Made by a program: the position numbers and the translations under genes. The notes under the pieces are model-generated. The model was not told the origin of the DNA and did no database searches. It saw only the letters and a program-made list of their open reading frames with translations. 49,141 nucleotides of DNA from CAYJFK01 sp964369475 (GTDB taxonomy: Bacteria > Bacillota > Clostridia > Oscillospirales > Feifaniaceae): positions 1 through 49,141 of the forward strand of contig CAYJFK010000010.1 in assembly GCA_964369475.1 (NCBI GenBank). The letters are read 5' to 3'. Shown here in pieces: positions 17,008-25,173 of this stretch (position 1 is the first letter of the stretch; each line of letters opens with the position of its first letter).

Positions 17008-18900
17008 CTACTTAAACATTTCCACTATTGTATCTGCAACAAGTCTGCCCGAGTTTGCGCCGTAGGATATACCAAATCCTGCTCCCGGAGTTTTAATTAT
17101 GTATGCGTTACCTACTGTAAGCTCACCGCAAGCAAGTAGGCCTTCTATAATCTCGCCGTTTGCGTTAACAACTTGTAGGCTATCGTTTACCTCAAGACCT
17201 GTGAATGTTCCGTTTACTCTTAGGTGAACATTTTGCACATAAAATGGCGCTGTCTTAACAGGCATTGCAACTGTGGCCGAAAGATCAAACCCAGGGCTTA
17301 CACCTGCTCCAAGGTCGCTGTTGTACTGATTAAGCTCAGCATTAAGGGCATCTACATCTACATTTATTGCAGCTGCAAGAGTTTCTATCGTGTCATACTT
17401 TTGTGCCGTCCCCTTTGCAACAGCCGTCTCATATACGCTCATGTCTTCTGCCGAGCTGTCTGCTATTGCAAATGCAATTTGACCCTCTTGCTCTGTTAGT
17501 GCTCTAAGCTGGAATGGGCCGTATGTCTTTTCGCTGATAAAACGTGCTCCGTCACTGTTTACAATAAATGTGTTAGGCATAAGTGCCGACTTATCGGAAG
17601 CTACTAGGCTTCCCATAGCGCCCTCGCCTATTCTGTTGATGTTTAGGCTCTCTGTTAGGATAAATCCGTCACCCGTTGCGCCTGCATTTGTAAAGGCAAA
17701 AGCCTCTGCAAGTGTTGGCGAAAACTCGGCAAGTAGCTCCTCGTTAGAGCCGTAGCCGCCTGTCGCAAGAACAACAGCATCTGCCGAAATCTTGTATGTC
17801 GATCTCTCGTCTTCTACAACAATGCCTTTGACACTCCCATCTTCAATAACGAGCTCGGTAGCCTTTGTCTCCATACGCAGATCAATGGGTTGCTCCTCCA
17901 CTAACTCTTCAACAAAAGCTTGGATTCCAGCTCCCCTGCCCTCAAGTCTTACAAGGTGAAGATTTGGGTTTAGCGGATTGCTTACCTCTGTTTCAGGTAG
18001 GAATTTCGCCCCTAAGCTTTGCATAAAGGAAATTGTGTCCGGTGATTTTGAATAAACATTTGTTGCCAGTGCCTCGTTTTCGATAACTCCTGCAATTTCA
18101 TCAAACCATGTTAGAACATCCTCTATTTCAGAAGGAGCTGTGCCGCTCTCTTGATGAATAGATGAATCGAGTGTAAATAGAGATCCACCCGATACAGGAA
18201 GTGATCCGCCAACCTTGTCAAGTTTTTCTACTACAATGAAGTTAACAGATGGATCTTGTGCACGGAGCTCATATGCCGCCATAAGACCTGATATACCTGC
18301 ACCTACAATTACAACATCGGTCGTAACTGTTTCGCCCTGTGCAAGTGCAACTTCTGTTATAACTTCATACTTTGCAAGCTCTGCACCATGCGCTGTAAGG
18401 GCAAGCTTGACAGCTTCCATGATAGCTTCACTTGTAATCGAAGCGCCGCTTGTAGCATCTACAATATAGCTTTGCTTTTCTACTATTAGCGAAGGAACTT
18501 CTTCTATTGCTATACCGCCAATTGTAGGTGTTTCGTTGTTCGCCCCTACTGTAACGGCAGTAATTACATCTCCGTCAATCGTAACATCAACAGCAAAATC
18601 ACCCATAAAACCCTTTACGGTCTCTGTGTATGTTTTTGCTGTGCTTACTTCAACCTCAGTTGTAGGCTCGCTTGGACTTGCATCTTCTGTGCTTGGTACG
18701 GTTAGTTCCTGACCAACAAATATTAGATGCGGATTGTCTATTCCGTTTAGTTTTGCTAACTCTTGGTATGTAGTGCCATAGTTTTGTGCAATTTTCCACA
18801 GTACATCGCCGTCTACTACTGTGTACATGCCTGCACTTGCGCCCATACTAAGCACCATTACAAGTGCAAGTACGATGGATAAAATTTTGCGAAGTTTCAT
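17008..18900 (-). CDS. Wall-associated LysM / FMN-binding / FAD flavoprotein reductase (630 aa)
   Basis: A secreted flavoprotein. Order: Sec signal (1-24), LysM domain (25-69, YTVVDGDVLWKIAQNYGTTY) for peptidoglycan binding, acidic linker, FMN_bind domain (about 92-172) with a flavinylation-type motif D-AT-SGASIT (148-156, Ser154 the likely covalent FMN site), then an FAD_binding_2 domain of the fumarate reductase/flavocytochrome c type from about 194 (VVIVGAGISGL). Such modules pass electrons from the membrane to extracellular organic acceptors. The fumarate-reductase catalytic signatures HHTMGG and HGxNRLG are absent; the equivalent regions read VHLRVNGTFTG and NAYIIKTPGAGFG, so the substrate is probably not fumarate. 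Covalent FMN would need ApbE, not seen in the window. Start has TTTGGAGGAAACG upstream and a consensus promoter. Confidence 0.88.
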   Translation of the reverse strand: MKLRKILSIVLALVMVLSMGASAGMYTVVDGDVLWKIAQNYGTTYQELAKLNGIDNPHLIFVGQELTVPSTEDASPSEPTTEVEVSTAKTYTETVKGFMGDFAVDVTIDGDVITAVTVGANNETPTIGGIAIEEVPSLIVEKQSYIVDATSGASITSEAIMEAVKLALTAHGAELAKYEVITEVALAQGETVTTDVVIVGAGISGLMAAYELRAQDPSVNFIVVEKLDKVGGSLPVSGGSLFTLDSSIHQESGTAPSEIEDVLTWFDEIAGVIENEALATNVYSKSPDTISFMQSLGAKFLPETEVSNPLNPNLHLVRLEGRGAGIQAFVEELVEEQPIDLRMETKATELVIEDGSVKGIVVEDERSTYKISADAVVLATGGYGSNEELLAEFSPTLAEAFAFTNAGATGDGFILTESLNINRIGEGAMGSLVASDKSALMPNTFIVNSDGARFISEKTYGPFQLRALTEQEGQIAFAIADSSAEDMSVYETAVAKGTAQKYDTIETLAAAINVDVDALNAELNQYNSDLGAGVSPGFDLSATVAMPVKTAPFYVQNVHLRVNGTFTGLEVNDSLQVVNANGEIIEGLLACGELTVGNAYIIKTPGAGFGISYGANSGRLVADTIVEMFK

Positions 18901-18973
18901 GTCGTTTCCTCCAAAAAGTTTACTTAAACAAATATGTTGCCTTAAAAGAGCAATTTATTTATTATGCGTGCAC

Positions 18974-19002
18974 ATTATATCAGATTGATTTTTAAATGTC
19001 AA
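18974..19002 (-). promoter_or_regulatory. Consensus sigma-A promoter for the LysM flavoprotein
   Basis: On the minus strand: TTGACA, exactly 17 bp, TATAAT, about 70 bases before the start codon. This is a perfect match to the housekeeping consensus, so expression is expected to be strong unless repressed. Confidence 0.9.
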
Positions 19003-19089
19003 TAGACTAAAAGCATATTAAAAACAAACAATTATATTTTTGATAAAAATTACCCAGACCGTTCCCTCCGCTCGGTTTTTTCAAAAAAA

Positions 19090-19124
19090 AAACACAGCAC
19101 ACTTTTAAACTGTGTGCTGTGTTT
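19090..19124 (-). terminator. Terminator of the opine dehydrogenase/YjiH transcript
   Basis: AAACACAGCACAC and GTGTGCTGTGTTT form a 13-bp stem; on the minus strand it is followed by a run of nine or more T. It lies downstream of the YjiH gene. A small relic of the terminator-associated repeat (19125-19156) touches its right side, but here no second hairpin copy is present. Confidence 0.88.
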
Positions 19125-19156
19125 CAGCTTGGAGAAAAAGGTTTTTCTCCAGCTTG
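19125..19156 (+). repeat. Terminator-associated repeat, copy 3: ends only (32 bp)
   Basis: CAGCTTGGAGAAAAAG is joined directly to GTTTTTCTCCAGCTTG. These are the left and right ends of the full-length element with the whole interior missing, so the relic is itself a hairpin. It abuts a terminator on one side, like the full copies. In the 157-328 bp around it, apart from these hairpins, I see nothing else. Confidence 0.8.
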
Positions 19157-19228
19157 AAAATATAAAGTCACTATTTGAGACATATGCAAAATATTTTCCT
19201 GCTCAACTTGTGACAACTACTACATCTG

Positions 19229-20587
19229 CTAAAATACAAACAAATTCATTAGAAGTATTATAACAGGCGTGCAAACGATTGTCCTTATGAGGAAAATTAG
19301 TATCAAATCGGTAAATTTTAGTGGCAACTTAGAGCCAAGTAACATTCCGCCTACTTCCGACATGTATATAAGCTGTGTTATAGATAAAACGCCTATAAAG
19401 AACCTTGTATACTCCGACACAACAGAGGATGAGGCAAGCACGGCAGGTATAAACATGTCACCAAAACCTGCAAGCATACAGGCAGATGCTGCAGCCGCTT
19501 CTGGGATATTTAACAGTTCGAGCAGAGGAATAAAAGGGGTTCCTATTATGCTAAAGAAATTTGTATAGTAGGAAACTGCAAGCGAAACCGTTGCAACAAA
19601 CATAACTACCGGCATACAGGGGATTGCACACTCGACAAAGACTTTAGCGCCCTTTTTAATGAAATGAGCAACAGATAAAGGCTCGGATTGTCCACGTGCG
19701 ACCGCCTTGCTAAGCGCTACATCGTATAGCTTTGTGCCCGGAATTATATCCTCTTTAACGCCTTCGCCGACATGATATGTATCGGACATACGAGAGAGCG
19801 GTGGTATTCTGCACATAATCGCTCCAACAATAAAGCCTGTTGCCATTGTAACAGCGAAGAAGGGTAAGAACATATGTGTAAGCCCAACTTGATCTGCAAC
19901 TACCAAGGAAAAAGATATACTTACAGCAGAGAATGTAGTTGCAATTATAGAGGCTTCCCTCTTGGAATAGTAACCGAGCTGATACTGGTTTGTCGTGATA
20001 AGTATTCCGATAACGGCATCCCCTATCCAAGAAGCAAGGCAGTCTATTGCACATCTTCCCGGCACTTTGTAAAGAGGGCGCATTATCTTTGTCATAAACG
20101 TGCCTACAAATTCCATAAGGCCGTAATTCATAAGTAGATCCATTAATGTTCCGCCAATTAAAAATGTTACAAGGCAGGAAACCAACAGCCCCGAAACTAC
20201 ATATAGCCCTGTGTCGGTCGATATCATAGACTCGTGCCCTACTTGAAAGAGTACCATAAAGGCAATGACTGCACCTAAAACTCTAATAACAGCCCATACT
20301 AAAGGCACATCAAAAAGACCCTTTAACCAGTCGTTTTGCATTATAAACTTTGGCTTTGCTATTTTCGCTAGCAATGTACCGATTGCAGAGATAAAAATAA
20401 TTATATAAACCATAGAAGGCAGTACAGGTGCAAGCCATGTGCTTATATAGGTAAAAATTACCGCAATTGCAAGGTTCAGTCCGCTTTCTGTCGGAACAGG
20501 AAACAAAAATAAAAGCGCTCCTATTACTGAGGGTACAAGAAACCGCATTATTTGCTTGTTTGTATATCTGTTAGCTTGTTGCTCCAT
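19229..20587 (-). CDS. YjiH-family membrane protein with nucleoside-recognition (Gate) domain
   Basis: A polytopic inner-membrane protein of about 452 residues with roughly ten hydrophobic segments. Gate-domain features include MDLLMNYGLMEFVGTFM and CAIDCLASWIGDAVIGILIT, and the overall pattern matches the YjiH family. These proteins are presumed transporters, but their substrates are not established. The upstream ATG at 20599 is possible, but the ATG at 20587 has GGAG six bases before it and is preferred. It follows the opine dehydrogenase by 6-18 bp, so the two are co-transcribed; the simplest reading is that it moves the substrate or product of that enzyme. Confidence 0.8.
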   Translation of the reverse strand: MEQQANRYTNKQIMRFLVPSVIGALLFLFPVPTESGLNLAIAVIFTYISTWLAPVLPSMVYIIIFISAIGTLLAKIAKPKFIMQNDWLKGLFDVPLVWAVIRVLGAVIAFMVLFQVGHESMISTDTGLYVVSGLLVSCLVTFLIGGTLMDLLMNYGLMEFVGTFMTKIMRPLYKVPGRCAIDCLASWIGDAVIGILITTNQYQLGYYSKREASIIATTFSAVSISFSLVVADQVGLTHMFLPFFAVTMATGFIVGAIMCRIPPLSRMSDTYHVGEGVKEDIIPGTKLYDVALSKAVARGQSEPLSVAHFIKKGAKVFVECAIPCMPVVMFVATVSLAVSYYTNFFSIIGTPFIPLLELLNIPEAAAASACMLAGFGDMFIPAVLASSSVVSEYTRFFIGVLSITQLIYMSEVGGMLLGSKLPLKFTDLILIFLIRTIVCTPVIILLMNLFVF

Positions 20588-20605
20588 AAAATTCTCCATT
20601 ACTTA

Positions 20606-21802
20606 TTATCTAATATGTTTATTAATCTCCTCAACACTCATACCGCCAAGGTCGATGTCCTCTAAGGTATACCCTTCCGCAAAAAAGTCTCTGCCTAAAA
20701 TTGCAGAGGCAAGATGTATCATGGAATCTATCAGCGGTGTTTTTACATTTAATAGCTTTCCTAACAGGTGGAATACGTGACAACCGACAGGGATGTCCTC
20801 GGTTAAATATCTCGAATCAACGCTGGTAGGGCCTGTTCCCCATGCTACATGATTTATATCCTCGAAGGGTATTTCAAAATCCGGTCCCATGTACTCCTCG
20901 CCCAGTATGCTCTCTCTCGAGAAGAACTGCTTTTCTTTATACTCTTGCATACCAACACCGAGCGCTTTTGCCAGTGCAAGCTCTTCTAAATAGATTCCAT
21001 ATTGCACTCTTGAAATGGAGGGGCAATAGGCATGAGAATATATCGAAAAATTCTCTTTATGGTCTCCGTATATCAGCCCGAAATTCTCCATTGCTCCAAC
21101 ACCCAAAATAACCCCAGGTGCATGAAGAATCGGATTGACATTGCTAAAACCAATATCCATTATCGTATCACCCAAAGCAGGGCCATTACCTGTGTATACC
21201 GACTCGAGCGCTCCGATATATTTTCCGCTTTCAATAAATTCATCTATATCGCTAAGTGGCAAAGAAGCTCCACGCAGAGAGATTGCCCTGTATTCTACAT
21301 CAACCGATGGCATAATAACGCCGCCCATAGAATCTACCCTCGTTCCATAGGGTGAACTCGACCATCCGCCTACTATTACCTTCTTTGTAGAGCCGGCCTC
21401 TCGCATCATTTTTCTCAAGATCAAGCTGCCGTAGTTATCGGGGAATATGTGTATGGCCATTCCGTCTTCCAAAAGAGGAATGAGCTTTTCAAAAAATATT
21501 TTGTGCCCAACGCATGGCAGTGCTACAACAATTATCTCTGCGCCTTTTACAGCCTTTTCCATATCGTCGGTAGCCATTTCGACATGTGCAATGCCCGATC
21601 GTCTAAATCCATACAAATTCATTTCTTTACCATAGAACTTTATACCGTTTCTCTCTATGCCAAAGAGTGATTTTTCTGCATAAGGTTGCAAGTCGCAAAT
21701 TCTTACCTTGCTACCCGCCAAGGCACAATCTGCCGCTATTGTCTTACCCACAGCGCCTGCCCCAAGCACTGTAATGGTCTTTGATCTGTACTTTTTATCC
21801 AT
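20606..21802 (-). CDS. Octopine/nopaline dehydrogenase family protein (opine dehydrogenase), 398 aa
   Basis: An NAD(P)-dependent enzyme of the opine dehydrogenase superfamily, which reductively joins the amino group of one amino acid to a 2-oxo acid, or the reverse. The N-terminal Rossmann motif is TVLGAGAVGKTIA (11-23). The catalytic domain has the family NP-x-x-H motif (NVNPILHAPGVI, His227) and AMENFGLIYGD. The length fits the family. The start has TTGGAGGTG upstream. It is first in a two-gene unit with the YjiH transporter and lies just downstream of a MATE exporter and a Nik/Cnt-like importer. Direction (catabolic, redox balancing or opine synthesis) cannot be decided from sequence. Confidence 0.82.
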   Translation of the reverse strand: MDKKYRSKTITVLGAGAVGKTIAADCALAGSKVRICDLQPYAEKSLFGIERNGIKFYGKEMNLYGFRRSGIAHVEMATDDMEKAVKGAEIIVVALPCVGHKIFFEKLIPLLEDGMAIHIFPDNYGSLILRKMMREAGSTKKVIVGGWSSSPYGTRVDSMGGVIMPSVDVEYRAISLRGASLPLSDIDEFIESGKYIGALESVYTGNGPALGDTIMDIGFSNVNPILHAPGVILGVGAMENFGLIYGDHKENFSIYSHAYCPSISRVQYGIYLEELALAKALGVGMQEYKEKQFFSRESILGEEYMGPDFEIPFEDINHVAWGTGPTSVDSRYLTEDIPVGCHVFHLLGKLLNVKTPLIDSMIHLASAILGRDFFAEGYTLEDIDLGGMSVEEINKHIR

Positions 21803-21841
21803 TAAATATGCACCTCCAATTTTAATCGCAAATTTTATACA

Positions 21842-21885
21842 TTCGTTGCATAAAATGCACGAACAACTACTATTTATGCAACGAA
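21842..21885 (-). promoter_or_regulatory. 13-bp inverted repeat upstream of the opine dehydrogenase
   Basis: TTCGTTGCATAAA (21842-21854) and TTTATGCAACGAA (21873-21885) are perfect inverted arms separated by 18 bp, 40 bases upstream of the start codon. The size and spacing suit a two-site operator or a leader hairpin. A minus-strand TATAAA lies just downstream but no well-spaced -35 was found. Confidence 0.5.
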
Positions 21886-22071
21886 AAATATTTTATCATA
21901 TTGTAGCGAATATGTCAATATACATGCCGGTCTTTTTAACGTATATTGAAATTTTATTGTAAATCTACTATACTACAAAAATTTTCAACTCTCTTATACT
22001 TCTTATTGTGTACTTTTTATTCAAACGAGCTGCAAACCAAAGCTGTCTCCTCTATAATAAAAAAGACCGCT

Positions 22072-23409
22072 TTATGTTGTAGCTTCATTGAGTTTTTTCA
22101 TTTCCTTCATAAAATAGACCACAAATACAATTGACATTATAAAAGAACTTACAGGATAACAATACCCCAAAAACTGAATGGTTGGATTTATTGGAAATAC
22201 AAATAGCACCCAAACAAATCTAAGGCCTACAACACCCACAAGGGTTATAATCATCGGCCTAAAGGATTGCCCTAAACCTCTTACAGCTTGTGAACATATA
22301 TAGTTTGGTACACCCAAAATATACATTGGCATTATAACAAAAAAGAGTGTTTTTGCTATCTCTATAACTTCGGCTGTATCTGTAAACATGCCGAGCAATG
22401 GCACTCTAAATGATACAAAGGCTATAATTATCGGTGTGATTACCGCATATGTAATAAAGATAATTTTAACTACACTTTCTTTAACTCGCCTTATGTTACC
22501 TGCACCACGATTTTGCCCAACAAAGGTAATTGCCGTGCTTCCAAGGGCTGAGGTAAAGACATCCAAAATTCCGTCGATCTTCAGATAAGCCGACCATGCC
22601 GTAACGGTAGTATAGCCAAAAATATTTACAGTAGACTGCACAAGCATGTTTGATAGGCTATACATTATGCTTTGTAGCCCTGCCGGTATGCCGAGTTTGA
22701 ATATGTCGGATATCATTTTAAAATCGAGCGAGCTTTCGATCTTTTCGCTTTTAAATTTATTATGTAGTATGTATCCTAAAATCAATGCCGATATACCTTG
22801 CGCCAAAACAGTAGCTAATGCAACGCCAAAAACGCTTAGAGGTATTACTATTACAAAGAGAAGGTCTAACAAAATATTTAATATACTACAAAAAATCAAA
22901 ACATAAAGGGGAGTTTTAGAGTCGCCTATCGCTCTGAACACGCCCGAAAACATGTTGTAAAAGACACAGAAAATTAAGCCGAAAAGGAATGTGTTTAAGT
23001 AGCTTACAGAAAAATCCATAGTGTTTTGCGGTGTGCTCATAATTTCGAGGTATCGACCGCCCAAAAAAATACCTACTACCGATAAAACAGCACCAAATAC
23101 AAGAAACGACACTATACCGTTATATATTATTTTTTTAACTGCCCTTCTGTCACCCCTGCCAAAAAATTGAGAGGTGTATACCGTGACACCTGCCGACACA
23201 CCAACAAAAAAGTTAATTAGCATAGTTATTAGCTTTGAAGCAGATCCACCGACAGCTGCAAAGGCTAAATCGCCTAAATTTTGTCCTACAATTATTGCAT
23301 CTACTATGCCGTAAAAATGCTGAAAAAACGCCGAGATGACAAGTGGGATAAAAAACAAAAAAACTTCTTTTGTTATGTTACCCTGTGTTATTTTATTTGT
23401 ACTTTGCAT
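22072..23409 (-). CDS. MATE family efflux transporter (445 aa)
   Basis: A multidrug and toxic-compound extrusion protein with about twelve transmembrane helices in two related halves, exporting organic compounds by Na+ or H+ antiport. The N-terminus (ITQGNITKEVFLFFIPLVIS) and the segment IVDAIIVGQNLGDLAFAAVG are characteristic. The start follows AAGGAGAGC. It is the last gene of the Nik-like transporter operon, 21 bp after the second ATPase, which is unusual company for a MATE protein: it could export a small molecule whose metal complex, or breakdown product, the importer retrieves. Confidence 0.9.
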   Translation of the reverse strand: MQSTNKITQGNITKEVFLFFIPLVISAFFQHFYGIVDAIIVGQNLGDLAFAAVGGSASKLITMLINFFVGVSAGVTVYTSQFFGRGDRRAVKKIIYNGIVSFLVFGAVLSVVGIFLGGRYLEIMSTPQNTMDFSVSYLNTFLFGLIFCVFYNMFSGVFRAIGDSKTPLYVLIFCSILNILLDLLFVIVIPLSVFGVALATVLAQGISALILGYILHNKFKSEKIESSLDFKMISDIFKLGIPAGLQSIMYSLSNMLVQSTVNIFGYTTVTAWSAYLKIDGILDVFTSALGSTAITFVGQNRGAGNIRRVKESVVKIIFITYAVITPIIIAFVSFRVPLLGMFTDTAEVIEIAKTLFFVIMPMYILGVPNYICSQAVRGLGQSFRPMIITLVGVVGLRFVWVLFVFPINPTIQFLGYCYPVSSFIMSIVFVVYFMKEMKKLNEATT

Positions 23410-23430
23410 TAGCTCTCCTTGAATATATCT

Positions 23431-24222
23431 TTATATTTCAGTTAAATTTTTGTTCAAAATACTTGCTGATTCCATCAATTTAAGTGTGTATTCCTTGTGC
23501 TGATCACTGTTAAATTCTGATCTATCTATCGTTTCAACTATACACCCTTTGTTTATAACTATTATTCTGTCTGCGATAAACTTCGTCAAATATATGTCGT
23601 GTGAGATAAAAACAATCGAAATATTGAGCGTTTTGTTTAGGTGAAGCAGAGTATCTATAATGTTTCTTTGCACAGAAACATCTAAAGCAGAAGTGGCCTC
23701 ATCGCAGAGTAGGATTTGTGGTTTTAGTGCGATGGCACGAGCTATTGCAACACGTTGAGCTTGCCCACCGCTCATGTTATGAGGGTATTTTTCTATAAAA
23801 TCCGCCGTAAGATCGACCGAATTTAAAAGTTCTATTGCCGCATCGTTTATTTGGTTCTTTTTTATCAGCCCATAGTTAATGAGAGGTTCGCAAACAATTT
23901 CCTTCACTTTCTTTTTAGGATTCATTGAGCTTATCGGGTCTTGGAAAATCATCTGAATATTTTTTCGCTGCAAGCGAAGTTCTTCGCTTGACAGTTTGCT
24001 ATACTCTTGCCCACAAATTTTAATTTCACCGTGGTCGGGTCTTTCTATATGCATTAAGAGCTTGGCAATGGTACTTTTTCCGCTTCCGCTCTCGCCCACA
24101 ATGCCGAGAATTTCACCTTTGTAAAGCTCAAAATTCAAATGGTCGTTTGCGCTGATAACATGATTTTTCCGTTTAAAACCTTTACAAACATCCTTTACGG
24201 TTAAAACAATATCTTCCTTCAT
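23431..24222 (-). CDS. ABC importer ATPase, NikE/DppF-type short form (263 aa)
   Basis: An ATP-binding subunit of a peptide/nickel-type importer. Walker A is GESGSGKST (about 37-45), the signature is MSGGQAQRVAIARA and Walker B is ILLCDEATSALD, with the following switch histidine in FISHD. It lacks the C-terminal oligopeptide-type extension with its Cys cluster, so its size matches NikE rather than DppF/OppF. It begins one base after the stop of the partner ATPase, implying translational coupling. The operon order (permease, permease, binding protein, ATPase, ATPase, MATE) supports a Nik- or Cnt-like system. Confidence 0.88.
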   Translation of the reverse strand: MKEDIVLTVKDVCKGFKRKNHVISANDHLNFELYKGEILGIVGESGSGKSTIAKLLMHIERPDHGEIKICGQEYSKLSSEELRLQRKNIQMIFQDPISSMNPKKKVKEIVCEPLINYGLIKKNQINDAAIELLNSVDLTADFIEKYPHNMSGGQAQRVAIARAIALKPQILLCDEATSALDVSVQRNIIDTLLHLNKTLNISIVFISHDIYLTKFIADRIIVINKGCIVETIDRSEFNSDQHKEYTLKLMESASILNKNLTEI

Positions 24223-24223
24223 C

Positions 24224-25000
24224 TTAATTCTCCTCGAAAACTGTGGCGCTGATTAGCATCTTGGTGTAGTTATCTGTCGGGTTTTTAATAATCTTGCTCA
24301 TAGTGTCCTCTTCTACAATTTTACCGTCCAACATAACAATGCATTTATCCGCAAGATAAGAGGCGACCGCCAAATTATGCGTAACCATAACAATAGCTGT
24401 TCCAAACTCCTTGTTAATTTGTTTTAGCAGTTCTATTATCTGTATCTGTGTAGTAACGTCTAACGCCGAAGTCGGCTCGTCTGCAAGTATTAGTTTTGGT
24501 TTAAATGTAATTGCCATAGCAATACCAACACGCTGTTGCATACCGCCGCTAAGTTCAAACGGATATGTGTGCATAAGATTTTCAGCGTCATCGAGTTGAA
24601 CCTTTTTCAGCGCTTCAACCGCCATTACATGGGCCTCTTTTTTAGAGATCTTCTCATGCCCTCGAATGTACTCAATAAACTGCTGACCGATTGTAATTAC
24701 AGGGTTTAGCATCGACCCTGACTGCTGAAAAACAAAGGCAATATCTTTTCCTTTTTTATAAGCTTTATTACCAAGCATGGAAACCCCATCGAAAACCACC
24801 TGACCTGAAATGACACTCCCTGTCGGTGGCAAAATCCCCATTACGGCACGGATAACGCTTGTCTTACCGCTTCCGCTCTCGCCCACAACGGCTATTATTT
24901 CCTTGTGTTCTACCTTTAAATTAAAGTTATCTACAACAATATTAGATCTATCATTATATGCAATGCTCAAATCCGATACATTCAACAGGGCTTCACTCAC
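24224..25000 (-). CDS. ABC importer ATPase, NikD/DppD-type short form (258 aa)
   Basis: The first ATP-binding subunit of the same importer. Walker A is GESGSGKTS (about 37-45), Q-loop FVFQQSGSMLNP, signature LSGGMQQRVGIAMA, Walker B LILADEPTSALD and switch VTHNL. As with its partner, the C-terminal extension typical of OppD/DppD is missing, matching NikD size. A repeat element (25054-25164) separates it from the upstream binding-protein gene, which may lower read-through within the operon. Confidence 0.88.
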   Translation of the reverse strand: MSEALLNVSDLSIAYNDRSNIVVDNFNLKVEHKEIIAVVGESGSGKTSVIRAVMGILPPTGSVISGQVVFDGVSMLGNKAYKKGKDIAFVFQQSGSMLNPVITIGQQFIEYIRGHEKISKKEAHVMAVEALKKVQLDDAENLMHTYPFELSGGMQQRVGIAMAITFKPKLILADEPTSALDVTTQIQIIELLKQINKEFGTAIVMVTHNLAVASYLADKCIVMLDGKIVEEDTMSKIIKNPTDNYTKMLISATVFEEN

Positions 25001-25053
25001 AACTTTTGCCTCCTACACGCTAAAAAGTAAAAAATCAGGAATAGAAATAATCT

Positions 25054-25164
25054 CAGCTTGGAGAAAAAGTGTTTTCTCCAAGCTGAGAAAATCAGCTAAA
25101 GCTGATTTTAATGCCCTCGGGGCGTAATTTGATGCCAAAGGGAACCCCCTGACGTTTTCCTTTG
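25054..25164 (+). repeat. Terminator-associated repeat, copy 4, degenerate and inside an operon
   Basis: It begins CAGCTTGGAGAAAAAG, with the intact 14-bp head hairpin and AATCAGCTAAAGCTGATT. The core then diverges (GCCCTCGGGGCGTAATTTGA and onward) and no distal end is recognisable. There is no flanking terminator duplication. It fills the gap between the binding-protein and ATPase genes of the Nik-like operon. Confidence 0.8.
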
Positions 25165-25173
25165 AAAGTCAAA

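Noticed and set aside
19058..19080. Second terminator (ACCG/CGGT followed by T) near the flavoprotein promoter
   Set aside because: The stem is only 4 bp with a long loop. A much stronger hairpin lies ten bases away.
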